A stretch of 64,000 nucleotides of DNA from Acidobacteriota bacterium. GTDB taxonomy: Bacteria > Acidobacteriota > Terriglobia > Acidiferrales > UBA7541. Positions 18,101 to 24,951 of this stretch are shown here, piece after piece. The notes beneath the pieces are model-generated. The model ran no database searches. It had not been told where the DNA came from and saw nothing but the letters and a program-made list of their open reading frames with translations. The stretch spans positions 1 to 64,000 of the forward strand of contig JABCZK010000004.1 in the NCBI GenBank assembly GCA_013289695.1. The letters run 5' to 3'. Every line of letters starts with the position of its first letter. The first letter of the stretch is position 1. Made by a program: the position numbers and the translations under genes.

Positions 18101-18600
18101 GCCCGCAAGGTTTTCAACAGAGCGTTCAGTACGCTATGGCGCACAATCAGTACCACGCCCCGCTGTCTGAAAACTTCTCTTTCGCTTCGAACGGTTCGAT
18201 TGCAAACACTCTCGGGACAGGGTTCTTTCAGTCTGGAAGCCAGTTCTCACAGTACAGACTTCCGGCAAACACATCCTTTGCCGCGAGCGCTCTGACAGGA
18301 GATTTGACCTGGCAGCAAATCTACCAACTTCAAAACAGCGGCTTGAATCCGAACGCGCCATTCCTAGGAAACCCCTCAACGAATCCGTATGTTGGACAAG
18401 GGCCGGTGGGCAATCGCGCATCAACGCCGCCACCAGTCGTGAATATGACTGTGGCGCTACCGGGTTTCATTGACGCTCAAGGCGCAACGGCCGCGCTCGC
18501 TCCGCATGTGGCGAAGCTAACTCAGATGATTTCGAAAGAACTTAGCAATTCATCTTCGGGATTTGGTAACAGTACTCGCAGGGCTGTGTTTCTGCCATAG
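15190..18600 (+). CDS. phage tail tape-measure protein
   Basis: The protein has 1,136 residues. The N-terminal third is helical. The tape-measure core spans about residues 210-400 (ITGLTTREVQKYNEAAKLLG, TAVAMDALGGRNRELAALVL), typical of TMP families. Coiled coils continue to about 700. A Gly/Ala-rich hydrophobic region follows (about 720-960, with IIGGPIGAAIGGAIGLIGGT), then a Q/N/S-rich C-terminus. The length would correspond to a tail of roughly 150-170 nm if the usual ratio holds. It implies a siphovirus- or myovirus-like tail, although no tube or sheath gene is recognisable. Confidence 0.88.
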   Translation: MGTIPGPIISFRVSGPELQGAVQPAFQQLRDQARTVSNQIADDWKRMAAQIRASVAQGIAGDKEVVAQRTQLLSILDKELSGMRTRHEITTKELSTLKAMTLERERQADAIKRGVGVGVTAGTSSALGQASQQAILGIGRVLDSLVNRYLGGAAGAAFRTGRDVQYYGAQAGGGLGGGLSSIFSSIPTSTIAAGALAAAVAAIGIAATASAKDLIDQNEELKNTAAITGLTTREVQKYNEAAKLLGLDAGTVTTGLSRLQSQLGDFIIKGKEGREETGKFVNVLHQYGVEITDSSNRLRPAGQILSDFAQALREIPDQATRTAVAMDALGGRNRELAALVLRNDVNFNQLLATIDKSGVIIGTGMSQTLDKGEDSLRKFELQTDSAKKQVEEFLASGFFKGVHIVRFVYKSFTNPSEANADAARDRLARTTIDVGGEMSRLIPTPASAGVLADSLNDFYNKAAGGELHRQEAIRAGGEQELNLQRMLKEYSDDVKEGHTEDAAIILKQINSTQALLDLEKQRAEIWQRIRKDVYRPSAGNTAPGREARSVQDLINNLLNPGQGGAPDIGIGGISTANPLAGILGPAAKPGVNAAELLTQINKEHEDLFRSQASIDAEHYRDELDSLNEALKKKLISQQEYNDAALKLAQDRNKTLSDADKKYEDEAGSLFESLISGKTKSFTEALLKDVENIALGPVKKIFEQLIGSQLQALSDLFSGKKSAPGKSGGIWGTVFGKIGGTVGPGGTPGWWPGAIGGGAGGGVGQTGVSTQVMNVTAQVVNILSAGAAGTGGAGGSIGNFFGANSLLGGFGNFFGNLNPFGGSGSPSAGGAGGSTASVSTLGRILSAASPFAAGAAALGLGLATGNESTMAIGAAALAGKASTLLSGISGLPSGLSSALSTFGQAAPGFGIAASGIINAGQARTVGGKIGGTLEAGAGGALAGLIIGGPIGAAIGGAIGLIGGTIASVFGGGPQGFQQSVQYAMAHNQYHAPLSENFSFASNGSIANTLGTGFFQSGSQFSQYRLPANTSFAASALTGDLTWQQIYQLQNSGLNPNAPFLGNPSTNPYVGQGPVGNRASTPPPVVNMTVALPGFIDAQGATAALAPHVAKLTQMISKELSNSSSGFGNSTRRAVFLP

Positions 18601-18615
18601 TTTGAGACTCTCAAA
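18601..18615 (+). promoter_or_regulatory. dispersed palindrome, copy 4 (perfect palindrome)
   Basis: TTTGAGACTCTCAAA is a perfect 7+1+7 palindrome and starts immediately after the tape-measure stop codon. It is the best-formed copy of the motif. Confidence 0.55.
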
Positions 18616-18748
18616 ATTCACGAGTTTCTGGTTGGTAGGCGAAGAAACCGGGGTGCCAGAAAGGGGCCACCTTCCCCGAAATCCATCCTGACTTCGCGCG
18701 CAAAGCTGCCGAGCCTACCGTCAAAATGGAATCGGTGGCTTGCAACAG

Positions 18749-18788
18749 CGGGCCGGACGACGCGAATCGTCCGGTCCGTTTTATTTTG
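18749..18788 (+). terminator. terminator 1 of a triple set
   Basis: A 12-bp stem (CGGGCCGGACGA with TCGTCCGGTCCG, one wobble) and a 6-nt loop are followed by TTTTATTTT. It lies 148 bp after the tape-measure gene. Confidence 0.8.
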
Positions 18789-18947
18789 AATGGCAAAGTT
18801 TGAATTTCAGGTGAACGGGCGGAGGGTGAAGGCGACCTGAAAGGGGCGATGACAATCGTCCTGGAAATCGCTATTACCTGTGCGTGAGTACGTCGTGTCC
18901 GTTCCCGGGGCTCGCATCCTCGGAAAATAATGGCGGCTCACACTGAG

Positions 18948-18988
18948 CGTGCCGGGTGACCACCTCCGCCCGGCACGTTTTTGTTTGT
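18948..18988 (+). terminator. terminator 2 of a triple set
   Basis: A 9-bp perfect stem (CGTGCCGGG with CCCGGCACG) is followed by TTTTTGTTT. Between terminators 1 and 2 only a 16-codon frame (from ATG 18789) is present; I see no convincing gene. Confidence 0.78.
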
Positions 18989-19164
18989 GTGGTGGTCGAT
19001 TATTTCCGCTGTTCGTTCAACATCACAGTTTTGAGTTTCGGGAGCACGAGTAAAGGATCGAAGCGACCCGGAAGTGGCCACAGACCACGCAGACGCTTCG
19101 TCCACCGTACACTGTCGCGTCCGTCCGAGGATAACCCTCGCTTGAAACCGGCAGCTACACAACA

Positions 19165-19204
19165 ACGGGCCTTTCGATTCACGTCGAAGGTCCGTTTTTC
19201 TTTG
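19165..19204 (+). terminator. terminator 3 of a triple set
   Basis: A 12-bp stem with one bulge and one wobble (ACGGGCCTTTCGA with TCGAAGGTCCGT) has a 6-nt loop and is followed by TTTTTCTTT. It resembles terminator 1 in using a GGGCC/GGTCCG base. The next gene starts 35 bp later, so its promoter must lie within or between these hairpins unless there is read-through. Confidence 0.75.
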
Positions 19205-19238
19205 TAGTCAATTTCCAAAATCAAATGAGGAGTGAGAA

Positions 19239-20966
19239 ATGAAAAGAATATTTCTATTGGTGTGCGGTTTTCTGTTCCTTGCGCTCGGATCGCGAGCGCA
19301 AGGTCCCAGCGCCTTTCCTTACGCGAAGCCCGTCCCGAACGATACCTCGACCGGGACGACGCAGTTCACGCTTACGAAAATCAATTCTTCGGGGAACGCC
19401 GTCATCATGTCGTCTTCCGATGTGAACGGATTTTCAGGCGTCTGCGTGTCTAACTGCGGCACGTCCGGGACGGCATGGATCGTCTTCGCGGGACTCGTAC
19501 CGTTAAAGGTCGAAAACACCGCGACGGCTAGCCACTACGTCACCATTGGTTCAACGACGGGCGGTGACGGTCACGATACCGGCTCGACGAGTTATCCTGG
19601 ATCTGGTGCTGTGGTTGGCCGCGTGCAGGCTGGCGCGTCTTCTGGCAACGTCGCGATGGTTGACATTTTCGGGCCGGAAGTTATTGCAAGCTCTCCCGCG
19701 GCGCCGACGATCACCGTCGCGAATGCCAGTTCCACCGGGACGACTACCAGCACGCTCACGAAGCTGACAGGAGCGCCTTCGACTGCCGTAATCGCTGCGA
19801 CGACAGACACGAAAGGCATTGTCGGAATCGTGACAAGCGGAGCCGGTACTACTGGAAACGCAGTGATTCAGATCGCCGGAACGGTCAACTGCGTTTTTGA
19901 CGGTACAACCACGGCGGATGATTACGTTCAAATATCTTCAACAACGAGCGGAGACTGTCACGACTCAGGGCCGAATTATCCGACCGGCGGCCAGGCGATC
20001 GGCAGAGTTCTTTCGACGAACGGAAGTGCTGGAACATACAGCATCGTTTTGTTCCCGGCGGAAATTCAGGCGGCTGCCAGTCCGGCCTGGAACTCCAATA
20101 CCAACCCTACGGGCAATCTATCGCTGGCGATGGGCAGTAACACTTCGGCCTTTCAGACCACCACAGCCGTAAATAACTTTTTTGAGTGGGCCAACACCGC
20201 AGCCGCCACAAGCAGTGTGGCGCAAAGCTCTCCAATTCTTTCGCTTTGCGGGCAGGCTTGGGAAGGTGGTACGCCGGCGAATACGCAGGACTGCATTCAG
20301 TTGCAAACCGTACTGGCGAACGGATCGAACCCCATTCCGACGCTGACCGTTACAGATAGCGGCTCAAGCACCAACAGTGGCTTTGAACTGTTACTTCCGG
20401 CGGCGGCTATCGTGAAGGGTACCAACTCTCTAACGATGTCCTCTGGTGGGGCCTCTTCATATACTTCCGCAAACGGTCAAGGGGTTATCGTCGGTGACGC
20501 CAGTCACAATTTTTTCTACGGGCAGAGGCCCGGGCAGTCCACGACGGAAACGATTCAACTCTGCGACAGCGCGGCGACAGTGCAATGCGTCATCGGAGCT
20601 ACGAGCCTCGCAGCAACCTCAGCGGGCATAACGGCCGGGCAGACGGTTCAGGTTGACACTTCCAATGCCAACAGCCTTGTTGTGGGAGCCACTGCTTCAG
20701 GTGCTGGAGTGGTAATCGGATTTGCAGTCAATACCACAACGACCGGGCAGATTGTTCAGTTAGCGATACCAGGATCGGTTATTAACACTCCCATTTTAGG
20801 GACTGGCACTTGCGCCACTCTTGGGCAGTTCGTAATTCAAGACACAACAACTGCGGGCCGCGTGAAATGCACCGGAACATACACAGCGGGTACGGTGCTC
20901 GGAACTGTGGTGACAGTTCAATCCACGGTTGGATCGGCTGTGGGCGTTTTGGTCTGGCCAAGATAA
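19239..20966 (+). CDS. secreted fibre-like protein with duplicated beta module
   Basis: This 575-residue protein has a signal peptide (MKRIFLLVCGFLFLALGSRA) and almost no charged residues afterwards, being T/S/G/A/V-rich as in beta fibres. Two related modules are visible: about residues 35-150 (TSTGTTQFTLTKINSSGNAV ... GAVVGRVQAGASSGNVAMVD) and 160-275 (SSTGTTTSTLTKLTGAPSTA ... QAIGRVLSTNGSAGTYSIVL). The C-terminus has a further similar part (FVIQDTTTAGRVKCTGTYTA). It follows the tape-measure gene, where tail-fibre genes lie, yet the signal peptide would send it out of the cell. AGGAG precedes the ATG. Confidence 0.8.
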   Translation: MKRIFLLVCGFLFLALGSRAQGPSAFPYAKPVPNDTSTGTTQFTLTKINSSGNAVIMSSSDVNGFSGVCVSNCGTSGTAWIVFAGLVPLKVENTATASHYVTIGSTTGGDGHDTGSTSYPGSGAVVGRVQAGASSGNVAMVDIFGPEVIASSPAAPTITVANASSTGTTTSTLTKLTGAPSTAVIAATTDTKGIVGIVTSGAGTTGNAVIQIAGTVNCVFDGTTTADDYVQISSTTSGDCHDSGPNYPTGGQAIGRVLSTNGSAGTYSIVLFPAEIQAAASPAWNSNTNPTGNLSLAMGSNTSAFQTTTAVNNFFEWANTAAATSSVAQSSPILSLCGQAWEGGTPANTQDCIQLQTVLANGSNPIPTLTVTDSGSSTNSGFELLLPAAAIVKGTNSLTMSSGGASSYTSANGQGVIVGDASHNFFYGQRPGQSTTETIQLCDSAATVQCVIGATSLAATSAGITAGQTVQVDTSNANSLVVGATASGAGVVIGFAVNTTTTGQIVQLAIPGSVINTPILGTGTCATLGQFVIQDTTTAGRVKCTGTYTAGTVLGTVVTVQSTVGSAVGVLVWPR

Positions 20967-21064
20967 TGAAATTCCTACTCGCACTTTCGGCGCTTTTGTT
21001 GGTAACGACCTTTGCCGTGTCCGCGCAGACTTGCACCGCCGCAAGTCTGCGCGGACGCAGGTAG
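20966..21064 (+). CDS. short signal-peptide ORF, probably a truncated secreted protein
   Basis: A 32-codon frame encodes a signal peptide (MKFLLALSALLLVTTFAVSA) followed by QTCTAASLRGRR and a stop. Its ATG overlaps the previous stop. QTCTAASL followed by a glycine looks like the mature start of a longer secreted protein. The break coincides with a perfect 15-bp inverted repeat (21019-21033 with 21040-21054, 6-bp loop). It is either a remnant or a tiny exported peptide. Confidence 0.4.
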   Translation: MKFLLALSALLLVTTFAVSAQTCTAASLRGRR

Positions 21065-21118
21065 GGGTGTCATTTGACTTACGGACGGTGCTATCCCATG
21101 TTAGTTCTCAGATTAGTC

Positions 21119-21982
21119 TTAATTGCTTGGGCAATTTTCCTTGCGTTGAATCCAATCTATACCCCCTGTGCGTTTCAATCGAACCGCATCAATTGGACCG
21201 CCGATGGGCTGAACCATTTCGTTCCCGATTTTTTCAAGAGGTTGGTTCGCCATCGAGAACCTTACGGCATCAATGGTTACGAAAGCTATGGGGTCGTCGT
21301 CTTTACGGATTCTCGCTTTCATATCGTGCCACCACTCGTGAGCGCGGTCAGTTCTGCCTTCGAAAAGTTCATAGGCGACATCCGAGTGACCAATCATTTC
21401 CCATACCGGTTCTTCAAAAGTATCCAAGGAGAATTCGGTTTCGATTTGCCCATTGTCGGTAATGCTGAAGGTGATCTCTACCACAACGATGAATGGCGAG
21501 CCGTGATAGAACCCCGCGAAAATCGCGTTGGCCAGCAAATTCCCAGGGACACCTTGCAAGGTTTCTTGTCGATCTCGAACCAAATCCGCTTTCAGCTTTT
21601 CTTTGACCTCGTTTCCCCAAGCTTTCGCGAACCTAAGAGGCGTAGGTTCCTGTGTTCTTTCCTTGGAGAGGCCGTCGAATATCTTCCTGGCGATTGTGTG
21701 AGCGTCCCACAGGACGACCCGCCCGCCCTGGGCGAACGAATAAGTAGTTCCGGCAGCCGCGACTATCAACTCGTCGCCAAATGCGGTGATCTTACAACGA
21801 TCATCGAAATCCCTATGCGCAGAGGCCATGTGCATCCGGCTGTCAGCCGCGACGACGATTTCTTCTTGCGAAGAGTTAAGAATGACCAAAGTGCCGGTGC
21901 CGGTTTTGATCTGGGCACTTGCTATCAGAGGAACCAAAACGACCGCGCTGACCAGACAAATCGCGTAGAAGGAAGTTTTCAT
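21119..21982 (-). CDS. secreted Ntn-hydrolase (proteasome-fold-like) protein
   Basis: The 287-residue product has a signal peptide (MKTSFYAICLVSAVVLVPLI, then ASAQ). The mature part begins GTGTLVILNSSQEEIVVAADSR, and later CKITAFGDELIVAAAGTT. This strand layout resembles proteasome-type N-terminal nucleophile folds (the GTT..G....VVAADSR pattern), but the usual nucleophile Thr/Ser directly after processing is not evident. The C-terminal half is mixed, with WHDMKARIRKDDDPIAFVTI. It is cargo on the minus strand, opposite to the tail module. The overlapping plus-strand frame is a shadow. The fold call is by pattern and uncertain. Confidence 0.75.
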   Translation of the reverse strand: MKTSFYAICLVSAVVLVPLIASAQIKTGTGTLVILNSSQEEIVVAADSRMHMASAHRDFDDRCKITAFGDELIVAAAGTTYSFAQGGRVVLWDAHTIARKIFDGLSKERTQEPTPLRFAKAWGNEVKEKLKADLVRDRQETLQGVPGNLLANAIFAGFYHGSPFIVVVEITFSITDNGQIETEFSLDTFEEPVWEMIGHSDVAYELFEGRTDRAHEWWHDMKARIRKDDDPIAFVTIDAVRFSMANQPLEKIGNEMVQPIGGPIDAVRLKRTGGIDWIQRKENCPSN

Positions 21983-22097
21983 ATGTGGGTTAACTCAGGA
22001 GAGACTACCGTATCTTCATATTCTGAAGCAAAGCGCCTGCTCGTGATACAAAACGCTACGGTTTTCGTCAAATCTCTTGAGGGAGATAAGTACGAAA

Positions 22098-22263
22098 TCA
22101 TCGCGCCGCTAGGAGTTCTAAAACATTCCAAACGGAAGTAGTAATGCCCGCTGCCATTGCCGGAGTAACTCTAAGAGTTTGGTGTATTCTGCAAAAGTTA
22201 GAATGCGCAAAATGTAGCGCGATTGCAGCCCTATCCGTCCTCTCTTCTGACACTTTATTTGTC
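22098..22263 (-). pseudogene. IS1-type transposase C-terminal fragment
   Basis: A minus-strand frame that is too short for a gene reads AAIALHFAHSNFCRIHQTLR, then VTPAMAAGITTSVWNVLELL and a stop at 22098. The NFCRIHQTLRVTPAMAAGIT signature is the C-terminal end of a widespread IS1-like DDE transposase. An in-frame stop near 22263 and unrelated sequence beyond it show that the rest is missing. Confidence 0.7.
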
Positions 22264-22362
22264 AGTAGCGATCACTATGGGAGAGGCACCGCTAAGTGGC
22301 AGTTTTTTTAATTCGGGCTTATCGCCGACAGACGCGATTAACTTTGATGCGCTGCCTCGCAC

Positions 22363-22899
22363 TCATAGCGTCGCCTTCTGGCCCTTCGTGCGATTGAGAT
22401 ACGCCAGTCCAATCAACGCAGCCAGTCCCATTCCTGAAAGCAACAGCGAGGATGGTTCTGGCACCGTGTAGGACAGCGAAGTGATTCCGCCGAGATCGTT
22501 CCATGAGGTCCAGTCTATTTCGCTGATCGCTGGCCCTGAAAATGTCTCGGTCCCCGCTACCGGGTCGTCTGGGAAGTACAGCCTGTCCCCTATGTTGTCG
22601 CTCAAGCTGAGCGGGCCGCCAAAGTAGTCGAATGTGACGCTGGAAACGGGAATCGTGAACTCGATGGAACCTGCGAATCCCCAAGAGAAGTTCCCGCTCG
22701 TGGTCCCGCCACCATCTGCAAATTCATAGCTCACGCTGTAGATGAAACCAAAATAGGGGTCTGGTTCGGTGTAAGAAATCCCCAGTACCGTGCTGCCATC
22801 TGGGATTATCAGCGTGTCATCTGGAGGGCTGACAGAATCCGCGCGGGCCGGGGTTGCAAACAGCAGAACCGCAAAAGCGACTGCGAGTTTCATATTCAT
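22363..22899 (-). CDS. PEP-CTERM sorting-domain protein
   Basis: The 178-residue exported protein starts at ATG 22899 behind GAGG, with signal peptide MNMKLAVAFAVLLFATPARA. The middle is an acidic beta-rich domain (FSWGFAGSIEFTIPVSSVTF). The C-terminus is a PEP-CTERM anchor: VPEPSSLLLSGMGLAALIGL, a short hydrophobic helix, then basic RTKGQK. Such proteins are processed by an exosortase, which must be encoded elsewhere in the host. It is unusual to find one in a phage-like element; the transposase remnants on both sides suggest it was carried in. Confidence 0.85.
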   Translation of the reverse strand: MNMKLAVAFAVLLFATPARADSVSPPDDTLIIPDGSTVLGISYTEPDPYFGFIYSVSYEFADGGGTTSGNFSWGFAGSIEFTIPVSSVTFDYFGGPLSLSDNIGDRLYFPDDPVAGTETFSGPAISEIDWTSWNDLGGITSLSYTVPEPSSLLLSGMGLAALIGLAYLNRTKGQKATL

Positions 22900-23028
22900 G
22901 TCGCGCCTCACAACGGGCTGGGTACTGCGGGCCGCCAATGTACATCTTTCGTTCGTTACCAGCAAGTAAAACTATTCAACAATCGCTCGCTCGCACGATT
23001 CACCTGACACGCCTCAAGGGAGATCAAT

Positions 23029-23259
23029 TTGCAGGCTCAAACCGGCGTGCTTGTTGTCCTGATATGCGCTTGCGGTGCCGCACAGATCCCGGCTCCTATC
23101 GGTTCCACGGAGAATACGCGTTACACCTGCAGGCGGTGCTGCGCATCGATTGTGCGAAGGCGAAACATCGAATCCCTTCTGGCATTTCGACACGGACGCG
23201 CGTGGACGAACGACGCGTCGAGCGCACGACCGCGTGAATCGATCGAGGATTTTGGGTAG
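23029..23259 (+). CDS. possible small cysteine-rich protein
   Basis: The TTG start at 23029 follows AAGGGAGATCAAT. The 76-residue product has a hydrophobic start (LQAQTGVLVVLICACGAAQI), then TRYTCRRCCASIVRRRNIES, a CxxCC pattern, and an irregular charged tail. Two overlapping frames are also open, so the call is weak. The remainder of 22900-23279 shows only the upstream region of the PEP-CTERM gene. Confidence 0.3.
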   Translation: MQAQTGVLVVLICACGAAQIPAPIGSTENTRYTCRRCCASIVRRRNIESLLAFRHGRAWTNDASSARPRESIEDFG

Positions 23260-23279
23260 TGACTCAGTTTGAGGGTTGA

Positions 23280-23687
23280 TCAGTTTGATTTTTTGTGACC
23301 TGCTATTCTTTCTTGAAGGCGCGCCTCTCGCAATTCCTTTCGCATCGCCGCTATGCTTCTAGGCCCAGGAATCGCAAGGAATTGGAGAGCAAAACCAATG
23401 ATCGTAATTATGAACCCAAGGGTAACAAAGAACGGATGCTCAGAATTCACTACTGCTGTAGGGCGCCCATGCTCCAGCTCTGGGCACGGGGCGCCACCAA
23501 TTCTCCATCCGTGGCCTGGTAATTCAGCGACTAAAGACTTGCCATTTACGCAAAGAGCTGATGTCCCATCGCTTCCGGTTATGAGTATGAAATTAGATGA
23601 TGTGGCTTGAAAAGAGAAGAATAAGAGGGCCGCGCCTAACAGATTAAGAAACAGTGCCAATCTCATCCATCCGCGAGTTGCGAACAC
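23280..23687 (-). CDS. two-helix membrane protein
   Basis: This 135-residue protein has hydrophobic segments at about residues 8-27 (MRLALFLNLLGAALLFFSFQ) and 88-110 (FFVTLGFIITIIGFALQFLA). Between them is a predicted extracytoplasmic loop with two cysteines (ALCVNGKSL, GGAPCPELEHG) that could form a disulfide. The C-terminal tail is basic and cytoplasmic. No family was recognised. It is cargo of the element. Confidence 0.75.
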   Translation of the reverse strand: MFATRGWMRLALFLNLLGAALLFFSFQATSSNFILITGSDGTSALCVNGKSLVAELPGHGWRIGGAPCPELEHGRPTAVVNSEHPFFVTLGFIITIIGFALQFLAIPGPRSIAAMRKELREARLQERIAGHKKSN

Positions 23688-23770
23688 GGCTGCGTCACCT
23701 CGATTTCTTCGATTGCATTGTATTCACTGTGTGCGTAGTTTCAATCGTGACTGCTTTTTACTTCATGGGG

Positions 23771-23912
23771 TTACGCCACCCTTAACTGTTGGGTATCAAG
23801 TAAATCAATTACCTCTTCGATTGTCGAGATGTGGTCTGTAACTCCAGCTTCCATCGCCGGAGTGAGGCGCAAGGTCTGGCGGACGCGGCAGAAGCTGTGA
23901 TTCATGAAACGG
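23771..23912 (-). pseudogene. second IS1-type transposase C-terminal fragment
   Basis: The minus-strand frame reads RFMNHSFCRVRQTLRLTPAM, then EAGVTDHISTIEEVIDLLDT and stops at 23771. It is homologous to, but diverged from, the fragment at 22098-22263, and is likewise only the C-terminus. The two fragments bracket the PEP-CTERM and membrane-protein genes. Confidence 0.7.
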
Positions 23913-23981
23913 AATCCAGCCCGACCGGGGCGCTGTCGAGCCATGTTCGATCAATTGGGTTTGGTTTGCGCGCGGACTAGT

Positions 23982-24194
23982 CTAGGACTTCGGAGCCCTG
24001 CACCAACTCGCGATCGTCAGCAAGAAAAACAGCACGGCACCGTGAAAGAAGCTCAAATGGGAAATGGCGCTGCCGCCGTGAACACCAATCAAGGGCGGAA
24101 TTATATTAAGTACGGTGAATCCCCGAAAGATCAATGCAAGGACGGTACAGATCAAGCCTAGCCAATAACCAAGGGTAGAGAGTTGCTTTTCCAT
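23982..24194 (-). CDS. small two-helix membrane protein
   Basis: The 70-residue product has hydrophobic helices at residues 8-38 (LGYWLGLICTVLALIFRGFT) and 46-64 (HLSFFHGAVLFFLLTIASWC). The pattern is that of small phage-encoded inner-membrane proteins. It is not clearly a holin because the charge distribution is weak and no lysin gene is near. Function unknown. Confidence 0.65.
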   Translation of the reverse strand: MEKQLSTLGYWLGLICTVLALIFRGFTVLNIIPPLIGVHGGSAISHLSFFHGAVLFFLLTIASWCRAPKS

Positions 24195-24322
24195 TCGTTT
24201 CTCCCTGATTCAAGTTTTTGTGGTTTGGCCTGTGTTGATCTGTACGCTACTCTTGGCAGACTAGGGAGTCAACCGTAGGTCCCACGGCGCGGGATGTCTC
24301 GGTGTGCAAATCCGGAGGCGAA

Positions 24323-24808
24323 ATGAGTCGGAAGGTGGTTGTGCTGGCGACCATCCACGATGTGCAGGGTGCCGAGAATAGACCACGCGGGTCGTTCGAA
24401 GACCCTGAGTACCGCGACGTGATCGAGGCTCTCGTTGCGCACTATTCCATTGATTCCATATTTGAGGAGGCGTGCGCCTGCGGGCCGACGATTGCCGAGA
24501 AATTCGCGAAGGACCGCGGCTTGAGATATCTAGACGTGGACGCACGCGCATTCGGGACCGAAATCGACACCGAGGAAGGTCCGTTCCTTGCGGAGGAAAA
24601 TCTCGACGCGCAAGTGCGTCGCGAAGAGTTCTGGGTGAAGAAAATCACGAAGCAGGGTTTTGGAAGCGGACTCATGATCTGCGGATATTTGCACGTGTTC
24701 AGCCTCGCCGTTCGTCTGAAGGACGCTGGATTTGCAGTAGCGGTGCACAAATATCTGCCGTTTCACAAATTCTATGCCAGCAAGGAACTAGCGAATGAAA
24801 ACGAATAA
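24323..24808 (+). CDS. TraB/PrgY-like hypothetical protein
   Basis: The ATG at 24323 follows GGAGGCGAA. The 161-residue product begins MSRKVVVLATIHDVQGAENR, then SIDSIFEEACACGPTIAEKF and later LMICGYLHVFSLAVRLKDAGF. The three spaced motifs (xxxxIHDVQ, xxIFEEA, CGYLHxxxLxxxLxxxGF) follow the layout of the TraB/PrgY/Tiki fold, but the sequence is short and divergent, so the assignment is tentative. It starts a plus-strand run that includes toxin-antitoxin and nuclease-like genes. Confidence 0.65.
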   Translation: MSRKVVVLATIHDVQGAENRPRGSFEDPEYRDVIEALVAHYSIDSIFEEACACGPTIAEKFAKDRGLRYLDVDARAFGTEIDTEEGPFLAEENLDAQVRREEFWVKKITKQGFGSGLMICGYLHVFSLAVRLKDAGFAVAVHKYLPFHKFYASKELANENE

Positions 24809-24951
24809 CAGTGGGGCGTTTACTGTGCGGCTGGTTGAATAGTAAACGTTTATGCTCGATCTGCTCTTGAGTGATATGATGAGGTTCTACGGCCCCCCAT
24901 GCCCAATGGGAGATTCTACGTTTCAACTCAGTACCGCGCGGGAGGTGTGCC

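Noticed and set aside
18789-18839. A 16-codon frame (MAKFEFQVNGRRVKAT) between terminators 1 and 2
   Set aside because: The start resembles the first residues of 2Fe-2S oxidoreductase subunits, but the match is too short, the frame ends at once and no cofactor motif follows.
21074-22141. A 355-codon plus-strand frame
   Set aside because: It is the antisense of the secreted proteasome-fold-like gene, which has a clear signal peptide and conserved-looking motifs on the minus strand.
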